NCBI RefSeq assembly: GCF_963678635.1
Contig: NC_087071.1
Location: 28,987,325-29,051,324, forward strand
Length of the DNA stretch: 64,000 bases
Source of the DNA: Symsagittifera roscoffensis
Taxonomy: Eukaryota > Xenacoelomorpha > Acoela > Convolutidae
Direction of reading: 5' to 3'
The position numbers and the translations under genes are program-made. The notes beneath the pieces were generated by a model, which was not told the origin of the DNA, did not search any database, and worked only from the letters and a program-made list of their open reading frames with translations. Below are positions 45,890 to 58,780 of this stretch, one piece after another (position 1 is the first letter of the stretch; the number at the start of each line of letters is the position of its first letter).

Positions 45890-46600
45890 CATACAGGTTG
45901 CTGGGATACCACTGTCCCATTTGGGTCAGAAAACAGCCACAAGGTAGAACAACTAAAAACTGACAGAGATAAATTTTATCTTGTCACATCACACCTCGCG
46001 TTATTACCTCTTTAGAAGAAACATTCCCCTGAAAGTATAAGTGCAATAGCTAGAAACTCCAATATCGATTTGAAAACCATAGAGTATTACTCTAAATCAG
46101 ATTTACACCATAAAATTTGTACTAATCTTTTTCCAGGACAACTCACAAAACTGAAAACTTTCCAAAATAACTCTATTGATCAAAACACTTAAAAACGTGC
46201 AGAAAACAGCTGATTTTCAGATATCTACAAACAAGATTACAGCGGATATTTTAAGGATAATTAGTTTATTATTTGTCTAATTTGAGAAAAAAAACTCGTC
46301 CACAAGTTATCTCTTTAAAGTAAGATTATAAAAAGCGCAATGTGTTTTTTTGAGTTCCTATTTTCAATTCTCAAAGTAACTTACAAAATATGTGTAAGTC
46401 ATTCACAAGTAAACAGACAAACCGGCGTAGCAGAAAAATTGTCAAATTTTTCCTCGTCATTTATAAACAACGTACTATTAGACGCGCAGATAAACGAATA
46501 TAAAAAGGAATTATCAACAAAAACAAATACAAACGTTACTACCCAAAACAAAACAAAGCTTACACTTGCAGCACATCACGCTTACAGAATTTGAAAAACC
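45890..46600 (+). pseudogene. Decayed gypsy integrase (relic I)
   Basis: Broken frames with KQDYSGYFKD near 46230 and, in frame 46340-46594, SHSQVNRQTGVAEKLSNF followed by SSFINNVLLDAQINEY. The HSQ..RQ..VA block sits where gypsy integrases have the catalytic Glu motif; Gly replaces the expected Glu here. It is homologous to 61140-61480 but not to the other integrase at 56790-57120. Confidence 0.6.
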
Positions 46601-48250
46601 GTAATCATTAACATGGAGCACCACAAACCTACTTGACTAAATTTCCATTAGCATCCCAAATCTAGCAAAACGAAGAAATACAACGAATCTCCGTTTCACA
46701 TAGAGCATATCAGCCCAAAAAAACTAAAGAAACATACGAACAAATAATAGAACAACCTAACACAATAATTTTTTGTTCTCAAATCAATATTGTTTTCAGC
46801 CCACAATTAGCCGCTTACTTGGAAAAAATAGCCAATTACTTTTAACCTTCCAACCTCCATCAAGAACACATAGTCATTTCCACTTCCGGTCACAATTTTT
46901 CTCCCTTGCCAGTTTTTAGCCCCAGTTTTTCAAAATTCTCAACCAACTCATCTCAAATGCTCCCCAATGATTCGATACAATCGGTTTTTTTTGCTCATAA
47001 CTGTTTAAACTAGCCCGCCATTGACAACCTTGAAAAAATTCTTTACCCTGTGCCGATTCTCACGACCAACTTCTCACAAACACTTTTTGCACCCAAAACT
47101 CCCCCAGTTCCCAATTAAACTCTCCACACGTTGACTTCCTTCTATACTGACGCATTCCTCATGCTTTGCCCTCTCTTTAGTAACCTCTTTAATTTTTCTA
47201 TCCCAATGACAGGCGACCAGCTAGAACACGCTACAACAGTAATCAATCGACCGTCATCATCGCGACTCCTTCGTAGTAATCACACTAGAAATAAAAACAA
47301 TATAGATTTCTTTCTTGAAAACATCCCTATTTTTCCTCAAAACTCCTACGATAACAACGAATCCCAAAGCAAACGCGACACCTACACTGATGAAAGCTCC
47401 CTCCTCCTACCCTTACCTAGACCTTTCAAAAAGACCCATACGAAAAAACCCTGTCGAAAAAAGACGAAATTTATACCACCATTTTCTACGAGCTAACTAT
47501 CGCACCAACGATCGATGACTTCATTGATATCGAACTATCGTTTGAATTTTAAAGCACGAAATTCTAACGAGTTTCCTATCACACACCACGATCACACAGC
47601 CATATGCTATTTGGAAGGCTAAACATACAACACTGATTCAGCAGTTGACTCAAAATTAACGGAGTGTTTTCATAAAAAGCGATAAAATGTTTGACCTAGA
47701 TTACACTAACAAAACGTTTGACCACGTTATTTATCACGTATTACAAAAAAAACCAAATTTATCAAATTTCACTTTGATAATTTTCAACTTACCTTCAACT
47801 TCATCATCCCCAAAGAACGCGACATCAACTACTGCCATGTAACGCTACAAACAAAACTCACTCACACTCACAATTTCTTTCGCTTTATTCAACGACGCTT
47901 TTTAGAAAACTCTTCCTAGTGAAATCCTCAATACCGTTATGTGTTTTTAAACTCTAAGTCTAAATTTCAATGTTTTCTTAACTTTACCTACTGTAACAAA
48001 ACAACTAACCTCCACTGCATCCTCCGGAGTTATGACCCAGTCAGCCGAAAGTATAGTTATTGCCCACTCACCAATAAATTTTCCATTGAAGACTTCAATT
48101 TTCTTTGAATACTCTTACGGAGTCAAAATCTGATTCACTTGCTCACAAAGCTTTTATTGCAACCCTCCAGGGTTTAAGCTTATTTCTTCAATGGACTTTT
48201 GTACTAAAAGTTTATCAGTTTTTCAGTCAGCATTTTTTAAACGTGTCGCG
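46601..48250 (+). pseudogene. Decayed 3' region downstream of integrase I
   Basis: It begins with TYEQIIEQP followed by FSPQLAAYL, which recurs at about 61705-61785. Ser/Pro/Thr-rich text follows (46880-47150; frame 47131-47496). A KERDI.YC-type segment near 47815 matches PKERDLHC near 62930. No intact frame and no recognised domain. It may be a former 3' ORF of the relic element. Confidence 0.5.
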
Positions 48251-49726
48251 CCAGTTTTCTTTTTCGTTTCAATAGGAATTTTTAAAATTGAAAATCTTAA
48301 AATGCACCTTCAGCAAAATAATTCTAATTGTTTGTCGTAAACTCTCAAATAAAGTAAGACTTTCACGCAGCAAAACCTAATACGATTATGCATTAGCAAT
48401 TCTATACATTGTTTTGATTCAAAAAATTAAGATCAAAATTAACCTTTTTATACGTGCTTTCTTGTAAACTTCACAGTTTGCAATTCTTCGAGCTCTTATT
48501 TCATGCAATCTTTTCCACAGTTTCGGTTAACTCTCCTTTACGATTTTTGTGAAAAAATGAATATCTTATATGACAAAATGACAGACAAAAATTTAACTCG
48601 TTTTCACACCTTTCCATTTTTCCTTATTTTGGTTGGAAAAGGAATTCATGATAAGCCTAGATAAATAACGCAGCTCACTAACACTACTTGACTAGGAGCT
48701 CGAAGAAAACACAAGCAAAAGACTAATTTTTTTCCCGAAAATTGTTTTTTAGACTAAGAAATTTCCACAAAAACAACAAAACAAAACAAAAAAAACAAAC
48801 GATTTGAGAGAGGAAAAATTACTCAAAAGTAGAGACTCTACTCAAAGAGACGCTCAAAGGTATACTCCAACTGGCCTCACTCATCAGAATAGGACGCTCT
48901 ACAACTGGTCTCGCCGCCCCGCTACAACACGCTTACCACACAACCCATTCCAGTATTGCAACAGAGCCAATATCACAGCAAAGGTATCCATTGGACAAGA
49001 ATAATGGCCAAATCAATATTGGACAAAAATACGGATCCTTGTCTTAGCCGCTTCACTAAGAAAAGTCAAACTCTATCTCGCTTTTTGATAAATAGTTGAG
49101 AAAGCAACTAGTCGTGCTCTTTTTAACGAAACCGACACATCATTACACATATCTGCAGCCTCGATACGTTGCTTCAACTCACAACAAGCCTCCTCAATCT
49201 CTACCTTTTTCTCTACACCTAAGCCACTGGCACTTTTCTGAAGGATTTTAGTCGAAGAAACCAAATTGTACTCCATCCATCCTTCACGAGAAAACTTTCA
49301 GAAACTTACTAAACTCCGGATGGCTGATTGCTTAACTCCAGATTGGTTAACCAGTTCCATAAAAAAATTTGATATATCCAACTATATGTTCTGGAAAATT
49401 ATCACTTTAAATTTCTTAGAACTAACCAATCAAGATACATGACTAAAACTTACGATAATTTATGAAGCTTAAACTATTTGTAGTTTTAGCTAGACAAGAA
49501 TAAATTTTACTTGGAAAGCAGTTTTTCTTTCTCTCCTCCAATCTTGCAAGAATACAATTCTAATCTCAATTTTTTGAGACTAGGAGATATAAGAGCAAGA
49601 TTACGATTGGTATTAGACTAAGAAGTTGCACGAATCTGTCCGGCCGAAATTAAGATAGCATGAAGAACAGACGGTATACCTTATCTGAAATTACTCTATG
49701 ATTATAATCAAAAGTCATAACTCATC
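48251..49726 (+). other. Probable LTR/flank of relic II, unassigned
   Basis: No supported gene (frames 48804-49004 plus and 49073-49276 minus are short and featureless). Because a primer-binding site starts at 49727, the preceding few hundred bases should be an LTR, but I found no second copy in the window to define its start. A GC-richer patch lies at 48800-48980. Confidence 0.4.
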
Positions 49727-49736
49727 TGGTGCGACC
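49727..49736 (+). promoter_or_regulatory. Primer-binding site of relic II
   Basis: TGGTGCGACC, identical over 11 bases (with the preceding C) to the primer site of the young gypsy element at 21710. It suggests the same priming tRNA and marks the left internal boundary of relic II. Confidence 0.65.
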
Positions 49737-49782
49737 AAAAGGCTTATCATTGCATTTTAATAAACCATTTCTTTCATAAACA

Positions 49783-49874
49783 GATCATCAAGGTTTTCTT
49801 TGGATCTTTAATTTCAATTAAATTTAAAATTTATTTTAATTTATCACTGATCATCAAGGCTTTCCTTGGATCAA
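49783..49874. repeat. Short direct repeat, 66-bp period
   Basis: GATCATCAAGG(T/C)TTTC(T/C)TTGGATC occurs at about 49783 and again at about 49849, separated by A/T-rich sequence, just inside relic II. Confidence 0.8.
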
Positions 49875-51989
49875 ATCAGAACAATTTTGTTCTCCCCTTC
49901 CCAAAAATTTTTAAAAAAAGTCTAACAACCACAAACGTCGATTCACTACTTAAACCTTATAAACGTTTCGTCATAAACGTTCCAACGTTCTAATAGAAAT
50001 TTTTGAAAAACTCACCTTTTTAATCAACTTTTTAATCAACTTCACGAGAAAGTAAAAATCATTCTCACGAATCGATATAGTCTCTCTCTAACACGTCAAC
50101 CACGACAATCTATGCTCCAAGTTAAGATAACCACACAAAAACCGTAAGGACTAACAGTTTGGGAAATTAAAAACTCTAACCCCCAAAAGTTGCATCCATC
50201 ACGCTAAACCTTATGTCAAAAGATAATCTAGGTAGTAAACAAGCTATCGTTTTACATATTTATTTTTTTTAAACTAAACATTAGACCATGTAATCACACC
50301 ACACAGGCAATCAATAGGATATTCTAGATCAAAAAGACAGACCCGAAAAAAGACAATCATAACGAAAAAAAACAAATTATCAAAAGACGATTTTCAAAAC
50401 GAAGAAACGCAGTCTCAGAATCAGACACAAACACAATACAGGAACTTCAAGATTCAAAAGATTCGATAAATAAAAATAACCAGTTAGACGACAAAAAATT
50501 TTTTTCCGACTCAGAAGCTCCAACACCATCATCAATAAAATAAACGCAAAGTATGAAACTCTTATATCAACAAACCAATACTTCTATGTTATTGGAATCA
50601 ACCAAACAGACATATTGAATGTTACAAACTAACAGCTTTACAACATAAAACATTATGATATAATGCAACAAAAATGTTGATGATAACTCGATACTCCCAT
50701 TTTTTATAAAACCACAAAATGGTCCCGCCAGGGGACAAGTACAATTTTGTTACATTTTAATTGTAAATTTATTTGAAAAAGGAAAAAGCCCATGTAAATC
50801 AAAATTCCCGAAGTAAGAAAAAAACGACAAAACATTGACATAGATATATGTAATATCACATCATACTATGGTATATTTACAACCGAAATTTCATCACCAA
50901 AATCAAATCACATACGACACCAAATACAAACACACGATATCGAAATAGAACTCTCGAAATTTTTTACAGATTACATAAAAAGTATTCTACATCCAAATTC
51001 ACAAAGAGCAAATTCAAAATTTAGAAACGATGTATTGTCAATCATCTGTAGCTATCTATCCATACAAGTTTTGAGAGAAACACGAAGTGAGTCAACAACT
51101 CAAACATCCCGACATACAACCGTAAGACAAAATTTTTAAATACAATCCATGACAACCTCACTAGTAACGAAATCTCACAAATTGTTAAACACGATCGCCA
51201 TAAAATACTAGCATGGTTTATAATTGATTTTTTGTCCATAATTTTGATCTCATCGCACTATCAAGAAAAAGTTTTCGACCACAAAGTTCAGACGATGAAA
51301 CAGTATTGGTCTCATCCAATATTTTTTATTATACCAGTTGTTATATCAAGTCAAGCAATTACCACCATTTCCACCAATAAAGATTAGTTTAGATTTTTTC
51401 CACTTACTATTGATACAAGGCCTTCAAACTACGATGCATTATTCACTGATAGAATAGGAAATAATAGCTTAAATTCTACATTTATCAATAAACAAGAAAA
51501 ATAAATGGAACAAGAAACCTTACACAAAAAGAACTTCAAACTCCATCACATTTCGTAAACACAGAAATAGTTGAAACAAGGCCAGCAACAACGCAACAAA
51601 GCATTTCCCCCATTCATCCTACACTTACAACTCTAAGAAAACAAATTACAACATTTCCGCAAACAACTATACAGTCCACGGTAAAAATTTCCGTTATTTC
51701 AAAGTATTAACAATTTTACTATCAAACATTTAAACCAGTAACGACATCAAGGCAAACAAATAGACAAAAGACATCTAGTAGAAACAATTTTCTCAAATCA
51801 TTACTACATTTTTTTCTGCAAAATCCAAAACAACAAAATACCCCTACATGAACAGTCAAAACCAATCATCAGCACAAAGTTATAATCAAAACGAACCACA
51901 ACAAACTTCTCACACATTATTTTTAGCTGTTAACCACAAGCTACACTCGACTGTAGCAAAAATTATCCATTTTTCCGGCAAAATATAAA
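49875..51989 (+). pseudogene. Decayed upstream ORF/leader of relic II
   Basis: Lightly protein-like but broken. A readable stretch near 50880-51160 (TEISSPKSNHIRHQIQTHDI, then ELSKFFTDYIKSILHPNSQ) is continued in another frame towards 51400. It looks like a former ORF before gag, but I cannot assign a domain. The minus frame at 51042-51239 is a shadow. Confidence 0.45.
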
Positions 51990-53520
51990 CATGACAACAA
52001 ACAAACACCATATAAGGAATCAACCACATTGCTCAGAAGATAAAGAATACTATAATCAAAATCAACAACGAGTCATTACAAATCAACACAACAATAGTTG
52101 GAACATTGACCAACCAGACCCTATTAATCAATCAGATCATTTCGAACAATATACACAAAACAAACAAACACAACAAAGAAGGCATAACCCAACGTTATAT
52201 AACAAAAACTTTCAAAACACAAAGTTATCAACCAGCTCAAATGCAAAATCAAATCCCATTACCATGTTATTTACAACAACATCAAATAACAAAAACACAA
52301 CTTGCCATTTTTCTCAAATACCAAAAACTCAGACTCACTACAGATGAATATGAATCCACACCTTATGGATGGATCTTCTATATCTTCAAAAGAAAACTAT
52401 TCACCGGAAAAGATCTTGAATACTCAGTAGAAGATTATTTAAACGCAATCACAGCCAATTTAATTGTAAATATAGGACCTGAACCAGTAAATACAACTTT
52501 TCATCAAAATTGGATACATAGACGCTCAGCTCTAATCCACACAACACTTGATGGCGCAGCCCAAAAATTGTTTTAAATTTTACCCATGGATATTAAATCA
52601 GATTGGAAAAGATTCACACAAGAATTTTCAAAAATGTTTGATTCTGAAAGGAACAAATAATATCAAAGAGTTTTATGCAATGAAATTCGTAGACTACCAA
52701 ACGAAACGATCAAACAAATAGCAGTAAGGATCGAAACACTAGTCCGAAAAGCATAATCTCTAAATAATCATGATTATGGAAACAAAAATGACAGAGATTC
52801 TAATGATGACTCCAACACCGCAATTACGAAAAATAGCAATCAAAAAAAGAGCATCACATCCTTCCTTAATTCGAGAGCATCACATTTGTTCCTCAATAAG
52901 GAACATTCATGACTGACACTGAACTAGCTAAAAAACTCACTCAATTATTAAATATCTACGGGAAAATTCCGAATTTTAAAGGCAAACCATCGTTCAAAAA
53001 TGGTGTAACTATTGCCGTAGATATGGACATAGCATTGCTAAATATAGACAAAAAAAAACAAGAAAATCAAAACAAACCACAAAAACATACAAAACCATGT
53101 ACATCGTTTTATCAATACATGAAAAAAGACCAAAATTTAGCAAACAAAAACATTCACAGTTACAATATTTCAGTAAAACTACTCGCTGATAATTATAATA
53201 CCTCTAGACTACAGTCACCTAAACAAAATAATTATCGCGGAAGATCTCCAGGTCGAAGAAATTCACGAAATTTCTCACAAAATAGATATAGTCGATCAAA
53301 CAGTCAAAACAATTAATATAGAGATAATTATTCAAGATCAAACTCGAACAGAAGTAACTACTCAAATTACAATAGCAAATCGTTCATATTCAAACTCTCG
53401 AAAAAGATATTATTTAAACTGCCGTTCTAGAAATTTCTCATATAACTGAAAAAGAAACTACTCAAACAATAGGAATAGACAATATCCAGATAACAGATCA
53501 CAAAACTAATCAAACAATAA
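51990..53520 (+). pseudogene. Decayed gypsy gag (relic II)
   Basis: Frame 52106-52576 carries capsid-like text (LFTGKDLEYSVEDYLNAITA, NWIHRRSALIHTTLDGAAQK) and stops at LF; the capsid continues in another frame at 52580-52760 (SDWKRFTQEFSKMFDSERN, EIRRLPNETIKQIAVRIETL). 52909-53316 gives the nucleocapsid-like part, with a Ser/Arg/Asn tail (GRSPGRRNSRNFSQNRYSRS) continuing to ~53400. No intact zinc knuckle is visible where one is expected, around KPSFKNG...DKKKQ. It is a different gag lineage from the one at 24889. Confidence 0.75.
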
Positions 53521-54834
53521 ATCAAACTATAATAATTATCACAATAGATCACGCAAAAATTCCAAGAACCGAATTTCTAACTATTCAAATCGACAATGAA
53601 TTTATTCTCAGTCACCACATAGAAATAATACACAAAAAACCGAAACTCATAACAAAATTATAGAAATAGCACACCTAAACATCAAAGACAAATCAACCAG
53701 GTACAATCAACTGAAGAAACTCAATCAGACCCTCCCAGTATTGATAAGACAGAAAATTCAGAATTACAACTAAATCACATAAAATTTGAATCCACAGATG
53801 ATGAGAGCGAAACAGAAATATAGCTTTCAGTTAAAATGCTTCAAATTGAAAATGAATACGAAAGTCCAATAGTATCGAATTATTACCAAGACAATAATGA
53901 TCATTTTCAAAATCCCGATAATACTCAAAAGGTAACAGACTATACCGAACAAGAACCTAAAGGAGGTTCAAGTACAAACAATATATATCAAAACACAACA
54001 AATAAAGTACAATTAATAAAAGAGAAAAATGTTTCGACAGTTCCATTTCTCTTAGAAACTTCAAAGAGCAAAAAACGTTCCATATCACAGATATAAAACA
54101 CAAAATCGCTGAAATGCCATTTATTAGTAAATATATTCCCACTATTAAAATTCCAAACTCTAAAAAACATGATAAAGATAAATATACACTATTGAAAAAC
54201 ACATCAATTTTTTTCTTTGAAAGGTTAAATAAACAACCGCCATTTTCCCCCAAATTTTACCCTATATGCAACCAAGAACGAAAACACTTGAAGCCACTAG
54301 CAGGATATATATATATAATTTTTCAACAATTCAAGTCCAATAAAACAACATGAAACAAAGCAAACAACGAATATGAGTGTCAGACCTTCAATAGAAGCCA
54401 ATTCATAAATTTTTCCGAGTAACAATCTCATCAATCAAACACACAAAAAAAAACGTAGATAAAATTTCATTACATGTATACAATAACTCTCCATATAAAA
54501 TAATATAACCTCTAGGACTTGTTTTACATTACCTCTAGGTTATTGTGAAACAAATTCACCATTTTCTCGCTCAATAGAAATAACATATAGAGTAAATAAA
54601 AACTTGAAATTATCAGATATACGCCAATCAACAATTCCTAATGAAGAATTATCAATTAACAATTAAAAATGAGATCAGAAACGAAACAATAAAACTTTTG
54701 TTTTATTGTTTCAAAAGGTAACAGACAAATTATAGATTTTTTACAATAAAACTAACAGTGTTCAATTTTCAACACTCTCAAATTATACAAAAAGAATTTG
54801 AACAACTAGCCGAACTACTACTTAAATACCAGCT
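53521..54834 (+). pseudogene. Decayed gag-pol junction/protease region (relic II)
   Basis: Frame 53836-54096 (86 codons, acidic, ending KSKKRSISQI) and its neighbour 54114-54353 are remnants between gag and RT. No DTGA/DSGA protease motif is readable. Stops are frequent. Confidence 0.45.
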
Positions 54835-55859
54835 GGTTTAAGCTACACCTAATTTTGATGTTGAAAAAGTAAATTCACCACTACACTACCTCTAAAACTT
54901 GACGCAATTTTCATTTAACAACGAACAATTAAAGTTCCAATTCACTTACAAGATAAAGTCAGTAGATTATTAAATGTATTAGAACAATACGAAATCATTT
55001 CTCCAGTAAATAAAGAAGAACAACCGAGAGGAAAAACATTCATAAATCCCTTCAATTTTTTTTAGCTGAAGGAGAATCTTTAAAAATCGTTTTAGAAGCA
55101 AGATACTTCAAATTCCTCAATGATGAATCTAAATGTATTTGACCCATAGAACCAACTCAAAAATTTCTCCCGATAATAAACGGAAAAATCTTCACAACAG
55201 CTGACTTGAACAGCGCATACAATCAAATGTCACTAGATGAACAATCACGACGCTTAACACAATTCGTTATTGGAAATCAACAATACGGTTCTCACAGACT
55301 TTTCTATGGGATTTCAATAGGACCAGCAGCATACTCAGCGTTTAGGAGTAAATTTTTTCGACCACTCTTTCTCAGTAAAAATGTCATAACATATTTAGAC
55401 GACGTTTTCATGCAACGAAAAACAAAAAATGAAATGTTTATTGTTATAGACAAATATCATCAATTACTACTTAAAGAAGATATGAAAGCAACCCCAGACG
55501 AATCACATTTTTCCTCATTCGTGTAAAAATCGTTGGACATTTTATTGAAAGAACTACAATAACTCCCTTAAAGTCCTGCATAGACGCAATCATAAAATTC
55601 AACTCTTAGACTCTTATTGAAAGAATCAGACTCTCTACACTTATGAGAGAATGCTAAGCTATATTATATACTCTCATAGAATATGAGTTTTTGAAATTTG
55701 GATCAAAACATCCAACAGTCTTTTTTACAGACCATACACTTATAATTTTTCTATTTACACAAAAAATCAAATCCAAACCACAGAGTTTATAGACTTCAAT
55801 TAAAATTAATAAAATTCCTAAACCTACATAGAGTTTGGACTGCAGGAAGAAATCTTGCA
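54835..55859 (+). pseudogene. Decayed gypsy reverse transcriptase and RNase H (relic II)
   Basis: Frame 55206-55526 has the strongest signal: NSAYNQMSLDEQSRRLTQFV, RLFYGISIGPAAYSAF and the catalytic YLDD at 55392-55403. Upstream in other frames are VLEQYEIISPVN, PRGKTFINPF and ADLNSAYNQ. Downstream (55600-55850) are RNase H traces (TLIEYEFLKFGSKHPTVFFT). At least four frame breaks. It belongs to Ty3/gypsy by motif order (RT, RNase H, then integrase). Confidence 0.85.
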
Positions 55860-56387
55860 TTGCCAGACATACTCAGTAGAAACCCACCACCTGACATAAT
55901 TACAAAAAAAACAACAGTAGGAATACCACAAACTTTTAAGGTTATTTTCCTTGCAAAAGACAAAACGTCACCACTATTAGATTGCAAATATGCAGTACAA
56001 ACGGACATTATTCATGCAAAAATAAATAATTTACAAAAGTTTCCACTATTTTTAGGTTGCCAAAATAATCACTACCAAGTTGACTTATTAGAAAACTCTA
56101 CCTTTAAACCGATACCATATTCAGCATGGATCAAAAACAGTACGCAACAAAAACCAATTAGACAAAAAGTATTTAGGACAGACCCCTTCCTTTGGGTAGA
56201 AAAAGTAAATCTAACTAAATATTTAGGTTTATCAGGACCTCCAGATTTCGATCCAAAATACACAATAAATCAAGTTTTTAATCTACATTACCCTCTAGAT
56301 AACATACCTTTTTCAAAAACAGAAATTGAAAACACTTTTCTTCCAACAACAGAAACGTTTACACTTGAACTATATCAAAAACACTAA
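55860..56387 (+). pseudogene. RNase H-integrase connection segment (relic II)
   Basis: A 175-codon open frame beginning LPDILSRNPPP, the usual end of the gypsy RNase H domain. It is followed by a linker (HYQVDLLENSTFKPIPYSAW; KYLGLSGPPDFDPKYTINQV) without catalytic motifs. The first residues are a continuation of the RT/RNase H polyprotein, not a native start. Confidence 0.7.
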
Positions 56388-56499
56388 AACCTTGACCCAC
56401 TCATTAGAAAACTGAAGTCTTGGCATATTATGAAACAAAACCCATAAAAGCAGACATCACAATTCTAGGAAACAAGAAACTTCTTAGATATTTTAGAAA

Positions 56500-57130
56500 T
56501 TTTGATAATACATCTATGAACGAGAATAACAATATTTTAGAATAACAAACAGTTGAATTAAAAGTACACTGTTTACCCATAAGTATGAGTTTCCTAGCAT
56601 TTCGCATTTCACATTCCCTAAACACAAAAGGACATGCAGGATAAAACAAAACAGACTATTCAAATTATTTGTTTTCCAAACGCGCCGATTTGGATCAAAG
56701 TTTTATGCAACCGTTGAATAACATGCCAGTTAAGTAAACCATACCCACATCAGAAACAAGAAGCAGAAGAACAAGATTTTAAAGCACAAGTTTGTATTTT
56801 AACCATATATTCTCATTTGATACAAAAGGACTAATATCACCCTCTTCAGAGGGAAACTCATGTATAATGGTTACAGTTGACGCATTTACACACTATGTAG
56901 CACTCATTACAGTACCTCCTTGTGATGCATATACAACAAATTATGAATACTGGATAGCAAAGTTTGGTTTACCAGAAATCCTTGTCACCAAAAATGGCAC
57001 TGATTTCATAAATAATGAAACCATCACATTGTGCCCTCTGTACAACATTAAACACAAACCAGGAACGTCTGATGCCCCATTAACTAATGGTTTAGTCGAA
57101 GGAAAGAACCGTTCAGATGTATCATAATGA
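56500..57130 (+). pseudogene. Decayed gypsy integrase with a lost catalytic residue (relic II)
   Basis: The zinc-binding domain is broken (SHSLNTKGHAG near 56610 keeps the two His). Frame 56792-57127 is the core: SFDTKGLISPSSEGNS holds the first Asp and PLTNGLVEGKNR holds the Glu. The second catalytic Asp is replaced: the sequence reads VTKNGTDF, with AAA (Lys) at 56990-56992 where gypsy integrases have Asp. Stops lie on both sides. Confidence 0.82.
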
Positions 57131-58010
57131 AGAATACCTCAGATGTATCATAAATGGAACTGATACAAAATACAAATGTCAACAAATGTAAAATTATTCC
57201 CCTAAACTTACAAATCACAGATAACAACAACCTTAGGAATATCACCCATTGAAATGGTTTTTAGTCAAAAACCACTGAAACCAATAAAGTTCACAGCAAA
57301 CTCCTCAAAAATTACACAAATTTTTTGCCAACCTACAAAAGAATCAATTTGTTATATTCTACCATTACATATACACGATGAAGATCGTTTTCATCACTAA
57401 CAAATCTTAAAATTAACTTGCGGCACTAATACCGACTGGATTTTAAACAGACAAAAGAAACACAATGAAAAATATCAAAAAAATTCAAAAAATTATTACA
57501 AAGACAGAATGTTCAATCCCAAATAAATTCACGTTTCGCATCAGCTTCAAAAAAAAATTCAAAACGTATGTCTTAATACCAAATTTTATAACACAGAAAG
57601 GAATATCCAAAAAAAATACAAGCAATCCGAAAAGCACTATTTCAAATCATCGACAACCCACTGATGTAAAATATAAACTTATTGATAAAAAGAAAAAAGA
57701 AATTGTTCAACACAGAAACAATATTTTACCCTATTACCCCAAAGAACACGCTTTTTGAAAATTAACACAGTTATACTCCTTTACATGATTCGAAGTTGTC
57801 CTTGAGAACTCAGACATTCATCAAAAACAAACAACCAAACAATAACCAAAAAACCCGACAAAAATCCCAAGAAATAAGCAATAAACGAATGCCTCAGAAA
57901 CCAAAAAAAAAGAGTTGGAAGAAAAAAAAATTACTACACAAAATAAAAGAAAAACCTAAACAAGTACAATCATCGGGACTTAGAAATCAAGAAGGAAATT
58001 GAATTTCGAA
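57131..58010 (+). pseudogene. Integrase C-terminal region and basic tail (relic II)
   Basis: Near 57240-57370 the text (MVFSQKPLKPIKF) resembles the region after the core. Frame 57465-57758 ends YKLIDKKKKEIVQHRNNILPYYPKEH, typical of the integrase C-terminal beta-barrel region, and 57796-58002 is a Lys/Gln-rich tail. Frame shifts separate these pieces. Confidence 0.65.
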
Positions 58011-58780
58011 AACCCCTTTCTAATTAATTATTCCTTTTAAAATTTCAATTATAATAAACTTTTCTCTTCTTTTCTAAATTTCAAGCTGACACTCTTGGAC
58101 AACTATTTCAGCTTTAACCAATCCGTAACTATCAAAACATCACCCCATTCTGAAATCACTTTTTAGCCGACACTTTGCAGACTTCAAACATATATGACAT
58201 TATAACTTTAAGACCTCCAGGTCCAAAATAAGAAACAACCTCAAATTTGACGACCGAAATAAACAAAATCTAAATACTACAACCCTCCCCTGTCAACTAG
58301 TACAAAGATCAACAATATTGTCACAACTTACACTCCAAATTTCCCTTAAGAAAAATATTAAAATAGCCTAAGTAAAAATAGGACATGATCATTTAGCCTA
58401 AATTACGAGTAAGTTCTGAATACTCTTGATCATCCCATAAATAAAAAAGAACTAGAAAGCTAATTCTTAGATACTCAGACTTCTCCTCACCACAAATTGC
58501 TTATACCCATCACTTGTCAAAATAATTAAACAATCGGACGACACTCAAATTTTTCGGCAAAAATAAACCATTACTCAAATGCCTCTTTCACAACTCAATC
58601 TTTTCAAATCATTATATTTTTAATTATAGACACCTTCGAAGTATTTCTCTTTCTCTTTATAATTTTTTTGCAATTTTTCCGTAATTTTCTATCCACAACA
58701 AGACGCCTACCACAACTTTGCAAAATCCTTGACCACCTCTTCATGTACGACATTTCAACAACTATCTAAATGTTAAGACA
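58011..58780. other. No gene recognised between integrase and the next relic
   Basis: AT-rich text with frequent stops in all plus frames; nothing assignable. Confidence 0.4.

Noticed and set aside
57796-58002. Lys/Gln-rich 68-codon frame as an independent gene
   Set aside because: Its position and composition fit the basic tail of the decayed integrase polyprotein; there is no independent start evidence.
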